Shown here piece after piece: positions 57,470 through 64,000 of a stretch of DNA of 64,000 nt. The notes under the pieces were generated by a model, which searched no databases, was not told the DNA's origin, and saw nothing but the letters and a program-made list of their open reading frames with translations. The DNA is from Planctomycetota bacterium (GTDB lineage Bacteria; Planctomycetota; Planctomycetia; Pirellulales; UBA1268), in NCBI GenBank assembly GCA_003669585.1, contig QWOQ01000003.1, positions 90,945-154,944 of the forward strand, given 5' to 3'. How positions within the stretch are numbered: position 1 is the stretch's first letter; each line of letters opens with the position of its first letter. A program made the position numbers and the translations under genes.

Positions 57470-57908
57470 AAGCGGGCTTGCCTCAACGATGCAAAAGAAA
57501 TGTTAGTGACAAGGAAAGAGAGATCGAAAGATTAGAATAGGGCGCCCAATGCCAGGTCCGCAAGCGTCTGGTGTTTCTCACGCCGCGGTTGGCTGAAGCC
57601 AAGTTAGCGGGTCGGGCAGCGACGAGGTCAATCTATTGCATCACAAGTGCATCACAAGGCAAAGCGTATCGGTGCGGTCGAGCGGCAATTCATCGAAGGC
57701 TTCATAACGGTATTGAACCGAGAAGTCGACCAGATCGCGCAGGTCTTCATATTCCGCCTGTTATGCGTCCAGCGGCGGCGACACCCCGTTCGGCTTCGAG
57801 GCGATCGTTGTATCAATGGATATGCTGCGGCTCTTCGAGGAGGAGTATGTAGAGACGCCTCCGCCGGGAAGTGCGATGCTCACTTTGGTCTTCGCGGCTT
57901 GAGCCTTG
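57470..57908. other. 439-base region of gene scraps between vgrG and DUF2442
   Basis: No intact gene is seen. At about 57766-57812 is a near copy of the last 45 bases of the pentapeptide gene end at 58359-58410, including the codons for PLDA and a stop on the minus strand. On the minus strand beyond it, a stop-bounded stretch reads LRDLVDFSVQYRYEAFDELP, which looks coding but is only about 37 codons. Near 57540-57610 a minus-strand stretch (ASANRG, then PDACGPGIG in another frame) recalls FGE-sulfatase C-termini. All look like debris. Confidence 0.45.
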
Positions 57909-58217
57909 ATGGTCTCGCAGCCTGTGGATAGGCTGCATGCTGGAGAAATACCATTGAGCATCGCCCACCAGAAAACTGAAGCCGTGGCGACGAGAGCGTG
58001 GGCTGTAGATCGAATGATCTACGTGGAATTGACCGATCAGCGGATCGTGGGCTTTCCTGCGAATCGATTTCGCCGCCTGCGCGATGCCAGCGAGCGTGAA
58101 CTGGCGGATGTGCGACTCGAGGTTGCTGGCACTGCACTGCGCTGGGAATCGCTCGATGAGGACATCACGATCGAAGGCGTGGTGGCTGGCCGATTCCAAT
58201 TGCCGCCGGTAGTGTAG
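57909..58217 (+). CDS. DUF2442 domain protein
   Basis: The 102-residue frame contains the DUF2442 core: RMIYVELTDQRIVGFPANRF, RRLRDASERELADVRL, ALRWESLDEDITIEGVVAGR and FQLPP. DUF2442 genes are usually paired with DUF4160 in toxin-antitoxin-like modules; no intact DUF4160 gene precedes it here. The first 30 residues do not look like the family, so the true start may be internal or the 5' end may have been replaced by rearrangement. It is surrounded by debris and points against the flanking T6SS genes. Confidence 0.7.
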   Translation: MVSQPVDRLHAGEIPLSIAHQKTEAVATRAWAVDRMIYVELTDQRIVGFPANRFRRLRDASERELADVRLEVAGTALRWESLDEDITIEGVVAGRFQLPPVV

Positions 58218-58358
58218 TGGGCTGATTATCTGCGCCGGTCGGGTGGAACCCCCGAACAGAGTTTCTATTCAGCTCTCCGCCGACGGTTTGTCAAGTTCGA
58301 GCAATGGGGAAAAGGAGTTGCGACCGTCTGCGAACGTGGCGATTCAACGGTCAGCCTG

Positions 58359-60326
58359 TCAAGCGTCCAGCGGCGGCGACACCCAGCGTTCGGCTTCGAG
58401 GCGATCGTTGTCGGTGCGTCGAACTCTCTTGAGATTGGCGCCAGACCAGTCTGCTTGGGCGTCTTGGATCGCATGAAGATTCGCCCCGGAAAGATCGGCT
58501 TTTGAAAAGCTCGCGCCCTCGACGATTGCGTAGGAGAAATCTGCAAACGCAAGCTTGGCTTGCTCGAAGCTCGCGCCCGCCGCCCGCGCCTGCGACCAGT
58601 TGGATTGCATCAATGTGCAGCCGGTAAACATCGTCTGCAAAGCGCTCGCGTCGACAAACACCGCCTGATGCAGCGAAGCCTCGCGGCAGTCGGCGCCGTC
58701 GAGCGTGGCGGCCGAAAAATTTGCGTTGTCGGCAACGCAGCGAACGAGCGTTGCTGCTGTGAGCGTGCCGCCGCCGAGATTGCAGCGACTGAGATTCGCT
58801 CCTGAGAGATTCGCCCCCGACAGATCGATGCCCGTCATCACCGAATCGTGAAAATCCATTTCCGACAGATCCAGCCCAGCCAGCACGACCGCACGCAACT
58901 CGCACATCTTGAACCGAGTCTGCGCAAGAACAGCTTCGTGGAGCGGCATGCTGTCAAAGCAGGTGCGGTGAAATTGCACGGCCGTGAAATTCGTCTGCAT
59001 CAACTGTGCGCCATCAAACTCGCCCCACTCGACGGTCGAAGCAGTAAAGTCTGCGGCCGAAAGGTTGGCATCCCGAAAACTGGTGTGATCCTGCAACGAT
59101 TCACAGAGATTCGCTCCGCTCAGGTTGCAGCGGGCAAAGGAGGCGTTTTGCAGACAGGCTTTTGTGAGCGTCGCAAAGCGGAAGTCGCACTCGGTAAACG
59201 AGCAGCCGGCAAGATCGCTCGAGTCGCCGGCAAACTTTTGAAAATCAGCTTTTTCAAACTGCGCCTTGGAGATCACGGCCCGCTCTAATTGTTGTCCTTG
59301 AAACTGGCTGAGGGAAAAATCTGCTCCGCTACAAGTAGCTCCATCGAGCAAAGCGTCGGTGAGAATCGCCTCGCGAAAGTGTGCCCCGGTGGCATCGGCG
59401 CCACGCAACACTGCGCCGCTGAGATCACATTTTTTAAGGCTCGTGCCCGCCAGACGGGAGCCAATCAGAGTGGCGCGCGAGAGATTGGCCTGATCGAGAA
59501 ATGCGCCGCTCAAGTCGCACTGCGAAAGATCGGTGCCGGAGAGATCGCTTTTTAAGAGCATCGTTTTGATAAACGACGTTCCCTTCAGCACCAGCCCAGA
59601 CATGTTGCATTCGAGTAATTGAAAACCATCGCACACCGCCGGCAAACGCGACTCGGTGAGGTTGCATTCGTTGAGAATCGTTTCCGAAAATCTGGCTGCC
59701 GAAAAATCGGCGCCGATCAGCGAGCAGCTCAGCAGTCGCGCTCCAGTCAGCAGCGTGCCCTGAAAGCTCGACCGCTCGAACGAGCACTTCATGAAGTTCA
59801 CGCCGGAGAGATCGGCATCCAGAAAAGACGCTGCCTCAAACCGCGATTCGGGAGCAAACGATTTCGCCATCTGGCTGCCATCAAACGAAACATTCGCGCC
59901 GCTGCACATGAGCAGGCCCACCTGTTCCATCCGACATTTATTCAGACGGATGCCCGTGAGATCGCAGGAGGTGAGGACGGCGTCGGAAAGATCGCACGTG
60001 TCCAAGCGGCAGTTTTTCAGGTTGCACTCGACGGCGTTGCAATGCGTCAGGCTGGCTTGGCTGGCGTGGCTGGCGACAAACGAACACTGTGTCAGCACTG
60101 TGCGATCGAGCGCCGCGCCAGAGAGATTAGAGCCGTCAAAATTGACCATCGTCAGCTGCGAGTTGCGGAAACTGCAGCCGGAAAGATCGCGTCCCGACAG
60201 ATCGACCATTTGAATGATCACGTTGTCGAGCACCGCGCCCGGGATCGCTCGCTCGAGCACCTCAGCTGACGAGAGCGCCGTGAATACCGGGAGAGCTTCT
60301 TGAGTGTCGAACATATTCTCAGGCAT
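58359..60326 (-). CDS. Long pentapeptide repeat protein (655 aa)
   Basis: This is a homolog of the 658-residue protein at 49389, with the same near-complete run of A(D/N)LxX pentapeptides (LSGRDLSGCSF, ANLCESLQDHTSF, LSGANLSRCNL) and the same end (DRLEAERWVSPPLDA). It starts six bases after the stop of the DUF2169 gene, so the pair is conserved as a unit. Divergence from its homolog is high except for the repeat pattern and the tail, so the duplication is old. Predicted beta-helix; role inferred as spike accessory. Confidence 0.86.
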   Translation of the reverse strand: MPENMFDTQEALPVFTALSSAEVLERAIPGAVLDNVIIQMVDLSGRDLSGCSFRNSQLTMVNFDGSNLSGAALDRTVLTQCSFVASHASQASLTHCNAVECNLKNCRLDTCDLSDAVLTSCDLTGIRLNKCRMEQVGLLMCSGANVSFDGSQMAKSFAPESRFEAASFLDADLSGVNFMKCSFERSSFQGTLLTGARLLSCSLIGADFSAARFSETILNECNLTESRLPAVCDGFQLLECNMSGLVLKGTSFIKTMLLKSDLSGTDLSQCDLSGAFLDQANLSRATLIGSRLAGTSLKKCDLSGAVLRGADATGAHFREAILTDALLDGATCSGADFSLSQFQGQQLERAVISKAQFEKADFQKFAGDSSDLAGCSFTECDFRFATLTKACLQNASFARCNLSGANLCESLQDHTSFRDANLSAADFTASTVEWGEFDGAQLMQTNFTAVQFHRTCFDSMPLHEAVLAQTRFKMCELRAVVLAGLDLSEMDFHDSVMTGIDLSGANLSGANLSRCNLGGGTLTAATLVRCVADNANFSAATLDGADCREASLHQAVFVDASALQTMFTGCTLMQSNWSQARAAGASFEQAKLAFADFSYAIVEGASFSKADLSGANLHAIQDAQADWSGANLKRVRRTDNDRLEAERWVSPPLDA

Positions 60327-60332
60327 GATGTG

Positions 60333-62792
60333 TTAGCGATCGAAACGAGTGCGTTTGATATTCGCCCCTTGATGCGTGGCCCCTTCGAACGTTGCCTCCC
60401 AGAGCCCGGCCTCGAAGAGATTCGAGCCATCGAGGCAGGCGTTTGTCAGATTCGCGCGGTCAAATGTGGCTCGCAGCAGATTGGCATTTGAGAGCAGGCC
60501 CGATTCGATATTCGCATCGTCAAAAACCGCATGGGCCAGATTGCAGCGATCAAGCCGGATGCCTCGGAGCGAGGCTTCGGAAAATTGTGCCCGCCGCAGC
60601 GTGGCCTGCTGAAAGTCGGCGTCGTCGAGCGTGGACGTGCCCCAGGCAGAATCATCGGCCATCGCGCCGTTTGCAACGGCACCGGTGAAATCTGCTTTTT
60701 CGCGCGCTCGCAGGTTGGTGAGCAAAGCGCCACGCATTACGATACCCGCCGCGTGGGCGCCGCCAAAATCAGCCCGTTCGAGCTTGGCATTGGAAAAATC
60801 AGCCCGTTCCACGTTTGCACCGGTAAAATCGGCTCGTTCGAGAGAGGCATTCACAAACGACGATTCCGTGAGCACGGCCTTTGAAAAATCGGCCCACAGG
60901 CCGCTGACACCGGAAAAATCTGCTCCCGACAGCAGGAGCCCCGAAAATTTTGCTTTTGACAGCGAGGCCCCAGCCCAGAGCGTGCCCGAGACGAGGGCGG
61001 CTGTGAGATCGGCATTGTCGAGCGTGGCTGCGCGCAGATCGGCGTCGGTGAGAAGAGCGCCGGTAAGATTCGCACCTGAAAAATTGGCCCGCGTGAGTTT
61101 GGCTTTGAGAAAGTTTGCTCCCGCGAGCGTGGCACCTTGAAAGTCGACGCCTGAAAGATCGAGCCCCGAGAAGTCGACACCGGCCAGATCAAATTTCGCA
61201 AAGCCCACAGTGCGGGCTGCCTCCAGATTGATCGGTATGCCGGGAGGAAGTTTTCTGACTTTGAGAAACTCTGGCGGAATCTGCGAGAGGATCGCCTCCT
61301 CGCGGGCTTTTAATTCGGCCGGCAATCCAGCGATCAGGGCCGCCGCTTCTTCCATGCCGGCAAGGGCCTGCTTCACAGTTTCTATTTCCCGCGACACGTC
61401 AAAATCGGTGAATGCTTCGAGCGTGGCGAGTTCTTTTTTCAGTTCGACGATTGCCGCCTCTGGGGTTGCACTCGAAGTGTAGCCGGTGGTCATATCGGGA
61501 ATATTCAGATCCATTCCTGCCGCTTTTGCTTCGGCAACGGCCTGCTCGGTTTTGGCAGCCACAAATGCTTCGGTCTGGGCCAATTTTTCGGCCATCATTT
61601 TTTCAAAATCGGCTCGCTCTTTCGCCCCTTGAGCAATGGCGGCATCGATCTGGGCTCGCACGGCTGCCGCGTCGAACGGAGGCGATTCCACGGCGGGAGC
61701 CAACTGCTCGGCGAGCAATCCCTGATAGTGTTCGATGCTCAAGTCTGGGCCGTCGAGCGGTTCGAGCAATGAGAGCACATGCTCGACGTCGAGCATTTTG
61801 AGCGATGATACCGGCAGGAGTCCCCGCCAGATGAGCACCATCTTTTCCTGATTCATGTCGATCCAGACCGTGTCGAGATTGAGCGGCACCTCGCGAAACA
61901 CCGGCTGGCCCTGCGGCTCGCTCTGGCTTCCTGCACTTTGTTCGCCGATGTGCTGCGAGACAAAGCATCGCGCCCGAGTGTTTGGCAGCTGTGTCCGATA
62001 GAGTGGAACCTCCGGATGCATCTGTTCCAAAACGATCGATTCATTCCCGTGGAAATAGCCGTCTATCCACTGATCGTCCGGCGCAGCCATGAAAAAGCGG
62101 TAGTCAAAATCAGGCGGTAGCCACGGCCAATGATCGCGAACCCAGCGGGAATTATATTTCACCATCCGCTTGTGCCGCTGCGCCCATGCACTTGGGATCG
62201 GACCAAATCCAGCCGGCAGGGCCTTAGACCAGCGGGTTTCCACCCAATCCCCAGCGATTTCCAGATTGTGCATCGCCTCGCCGACGCGGCCGCAGCCCAG
62301 CGGATTTTTGGCATAGGTCGGATCGCCCCACGCTCGGTCATATGTCAGCGGAATTGTGTCGAATTCCGCCGCCGGGCCGGGCTTCGATCGCAAAAGCGTC
62401 GGCAGCCAGGAGCGATTGCCGACCACCTCGATCCGCTTGACATACTCGCCAATCTGCACGCTCACGCCGCATTTATTGTCGCTGCCACGACCAGCGTGGT
62501 GCGCCGTGCCGATCACGATAAATTCGCCCCCGGGCTTATGCGGCACATAGTCAGTCGGATAGGCAAGGCCTCTGGCGGGGTCGTCATGCGGCAGATCGCC
62601 GCTAGGAATAACAGGCTTTTCTGTACATAATTCGGGAGCCTCGCCGTGCCGCAACCGATACTCCCCCCGCACAAAAAACGTGGCCATCAAACCGCGAGGT
62701 TCATCTTCCAGCGGCTTTTTTTTCGAGCCCGCCATTTTCGACACGAGCCAGCCGAGTTCGTAGCCCAAACGTTCTTGCGGGAGAATTTTCAT
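60333..62792 (-). CDS. DUF2169 T6SS accessory protein fused to pentapeptide repeats (second copy)
   Basis: The product is 819 residues from the ATG at 62792; a GTG at 62819 is also open. The DUF2169 domain is clear: FFVRGEYRLRHGEAPELCTE, YPTDYVPHKPGGEFIVIGTA, the IPLTYDRAWGDPTYAKNPLG block, GFGPIPSAWAQRHKRM, and LIWRGLLPVSSLKMLDVEHV. A charged helical spacer (about 385-500) and pentapeptides from about 545 to the end follow. Architecture and gene order match 51362-53785. An upstream ribosome site is weak. Confidence 0.88.
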   Translation of the reverse strand: MKILPQERLGYELGWLVSKMAGSKKKPLEDEPRGLMATFFVRGEYRLRHGEAPELCTEKPVIPSGDLPHDDPARGLAYPTDYVPHKPGGEFIVIGTAHHAGRGSDNKCGVSVQIGEYVKRIEVVGNRSWLPTLLRSKPGPAAEFDTIPLTYDRAWGDPTYAKNPLGCGRVGEAMHNLEIAGDWVETRWSKALPAGFGPIPSAWAQRHKRMVKYNSRWVRDHWPWLPPDFDYRFFMAAPDDQWIDGYFHGNESIVLEQMHPEVPLYRTQLPNTRARCFVSQHIGEQSAGSQSEPQGQPVFREVPLNLDTVWIDMNQEKMVLIWRGLLPVSSLKMLDVEHVLSLLEPLDGPDLSIEHYQGLLAEQLAPAVESPPFDAAAVRAQIDAAIAQGAKERADFEKMMAEKLAQTEAFVAAKTEQAVAEAKAAGMDLNIPDMTTGYTSSATPEAAIVELKKELATLEAFTDFDVSREIETVKQALAGMEEAAALIAGLPAELKAREEAILSQIPPEFLKVRKLPPGIPINLEAARTVGFAKFDLAGVDFSGLDLSGVDFQGATLAGANFLKAKLTRANFSGANLTGALLTDADLRAATLDNADLTAALVSGTLWAGASLSKAKFSGLLLSGADFSGVSGLWADFSKAVLTESSFVNASLERADFTGANVERADFSNAKLERADFGGAHAAGIVMRGALLTNLRAREKADFTGAVANGAMADDSAWGTSTLDDADFQQATLRRAQFSEASLRGIRLDRCNLAHAVFDDANIESGLLSNANLLRATFDRANLTNACLDGSNLFEAGLWEATFEGATHQGANIKRTRFDR

Positions 62793-62927
62793 GGCAGTTT
62801 CATGGCAGGAAGTTGGCACAAGAACAGGTGAACAATGGCGGCAGACGCTTCAATCCGTCGGAAACAACCTCATAATGGGGCACAATACACGTACACAGTC
62901 AGATAGTCGCCATGCGCTAAATCATCT

Positions 62928-63626
62928 CTATCCAATTTTAACAATTGCTCCATTTATCCAGGCTGGACCTTTGCTTAAAATAGTAGCACTTGTAGTTGCC
63001 GTTATTTTCACACTTATACCATTCAACATAGTTGGCCCCACTGTGCTACCACACGTCGTGCTAATTCCGATAAAAGTAGCATCGCCGGTCGCAACATGCA
63101 TAATTTTCCCTACCCTGATTTCGTGCTCCATGCCAATTCTATTGATTTTCGTTGCGATCGTCTGGATCTCTTCTTCTATAAGCTCCACCGTTTTCTTAGC
63201 CGCTTTCAGTTCCTCATCCAAAAGTTCCTTCTTCTGAGCGGCAGTCGTCCATCGTTCTGTTTCGTCAATCTCATAATAAGGCCCACGCGAAAGACGCACC
63301 GCCTTGGCGGAGGTCACGTCGACAGTTCCAAAGTAGTTAATCCCCACTCTAAGTCCGAAGTAGCTATCGATCCCCATGCCCACGGTGGTATTCGTGCTCA
63401 TCCCAAGAACCGTAAAGAAATTGATGCCTTCAATAAGTGTATTAGACACCCCAGTTTGTTTCCATCCCATATTTCCGAACATGTGAGTAGTGGCATCGCC
63501 TTCTTGATACAACCAGCTGCTGCCAATAGTATGTAAAGCGGAGTCCCCCTCTGTTCCGTTTGAGTGTACTACCTCCACGCCCGTAGTATTTTTCCAATTA
63601 TTAAAATTGCTCCAGTAATCACTCAC
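62928..63626 (-). CDS. Putative VgrG-linked cargo protein, undescribed family (232 aa)
   Basis: The GTG start at 63626 opens MSDYWSNFNNWKN. A glycine-rich hydrophobic region follows (TLIEGINFFTVLGMSTNTTV, GMGIDSYFGLRVGINYFG), then a strongly charged coiled-coil segment (AQKKELLDEELKAAKKTVEL), and a beta tail ending AWINGAIVKIG. It sits between a vgrG end and a DUF2169 gene, the same place the 183- and 197-residue proteins occupy in the other unit. The DNA is clearly A+T-richer than its flanks, suggesting separate ancestry. No known domain. Confidence 0.72.
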   Translation of the reverse strand: MSDYWSNFNNWKNTTGVEVVHSNGTEGDSALHTIGSSWLYQEGDATTHMFGNMGWKQTGVSNTLIEGINFFTVLGMSTNTTVGMGIDSYFGLRVGINYFGTVDVTSAKAVRLSRGPYYEIDETERWTTAAQKKELLDEELKAAKKTVELIEEEIQTIATKINRIGMEHEIRVGKIMHVATGDATFIGISTTCGSTVGPTMLNGISVKITATTSATILSKGPAWINGAIVKIG

Positions 63627-63698
63627 GATACACTTACTTTCTACGTTGTTGTTATTGTTATTGGAAACTCAATTCACGCACTGCCCATCGCCATGCGA

Positions 63699-64000
63699 TT
63701 AGTCGGGCTCTCGCGAATCTCCGATCATCCAAAAGTTTGTTTTATACGCCGTCAGAATCGTAACTGACTCGGCCCCCTCTTTTGAATCGAGAACGATAAA
63801 ATTCCCAGCTACGTCCTTGACAATCGTCTTGAGCGAGTCGTCTGGCAGCGATCGCGGCGGCTTGTTGTCGGCGTTGTAAACATTGCCGACGATGATCGGC
63901 CGATCCGGGTGGCCGTCTTCAAAGGCCACGATCACTTCGTTGCCGACAAGCGGTAGAAAGATGCTGCCCCAACCGCTGCCAGCGGAAGGTTGCGAACAAC
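63699..64000 (-). CDS. vgrG: T6SS spike protein VgrG, C-terminal part (5' end outside window)
   Basis: The visible 99 codons read SQPSAGSGWGSIFLPLVGNE, VIVAFEDGHPDRPIIVGNVY and a tail ending FWMIGDSREPD. This is the end of the gp5 OB-fold of VgrG and aligns with the same region of the 55910 copy. The frame is open to the window edge. It is followed after 72 bases by the 232-residue cargo-like gene. Confidence 0.93.
   Translation of the reverse strand, partial: CSQPSAGSGWGSIFLPLVGNEVIVAFEDGHPDRPIIVGNVYNADNKPPRSLPDDSLKTIVKDVAGNFIVLDSKEGAESVTILTAYKTNFWMIGDSREPD

Noticed and set aside
54700..57610. Diversity-generating retroelement target, because of FGE-type C-terminal scraps and inverted repeats
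   Set aside because: No reverse transcriptase, no template repeat and no adenine-biased variation is visible; the scraps are too short.
57670..57765. Minus-strand stretch LRDLVDFSVQYRYEAFDELP as a HEPN-type toxin gene
   Set aside because: Only about 37 codons between stops, no start codon, and it directly abuts a copied gene end; kept as debris.
1..64000. CRISPR arrays, rRNA genes, replication origin
   Set aside because: No regularly spaced direct repeats, rRNA sequence, dnaA cluster or iteron set was seen.

Overview
The window reads as a chromosomal segment of a planctomycete (Pirellulales-like). The evidence is the gene content: two DUF1501 proteins with twin-arginine leaders, a secreted Gfo/Idh/MocA oxidoreductase, a DUF1080 protein, an SGNH hydrolase with an extra C-terminal domain, very large single-span extracytoplasmic proteins, and a stand-alone csrA. 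Assignment is from protein families and residue motifs read by eye; no database search was possible.

Layout. Positions 1-16.6 kb are ordinary heterotrophic and cell-envelope genes: an M28 aminopeptidase with a PDZ domain (cut by the window edge), tRNA-Ser(GCU), DUF1501, SGNH hydrolase, YceI, a polytopic membrane protein, Gfo/Idh/MocA, DUF1080, a decayed copper amine oxidase, a tandem-domain zinc metallopeptidase, an enolase-superfamily enzyme, a second DUF1501, two tiny membrane proteins, a TIM-barrel isomerase-like protein, a PfkB sugar kinase and csrA. From 17 kb to the right edge almost everything belongs to, or sits inside, a type VI secretion (T6SS) locus.

The T6SS core runs rightward in the classical imp gene order. 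First come tssK-tssL-tssM (impJ-K-L), then tssA-tssB-tssC-impD-tagJ-tssE-tssF-tssG (impA to impH). Divergent from tssK and running leftward are three envelope genes: a 1705-residue protein, a Cys-rich HEAT-type membrane protein of about 533 residues, and a 1736-residue protein. The two giants share one plan: a short cytoplasmic tail, one membrane span, then a degenerate caspase-like domain with an EF-hand-like loop. TssM is only 470 residues, stops just after its third membrane span and has lost its Walker A lysine, and no TssJ is seen. I infer that the giant proteins may supply the periplasmic part of the channel. Hcp (TssD), ClpV (TssH) and Fha are not in the window.

Right of the core lie the spike-loading genes: three vgrG genes (one cut by the window edge), two DUF4280 and two DUF4150 PAAR-like proteins, two DUF3540 proteins, and two copies of a DUF2169-pentapeptide / pentapeptide gene pair. 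There are also three small, fast-diverging proteins placed downstream of vgrG genes. These and the DUF3540 proteins end in the same 11-residue pattern, so I propose they are spike-associated cargo or plug proteins of an undescribed family. A 280-bp duplication carrying a leader region and a DUF423 gene tail, a large palindrome, a possible IS end and gene scraps show that this part has been rearranged recently.
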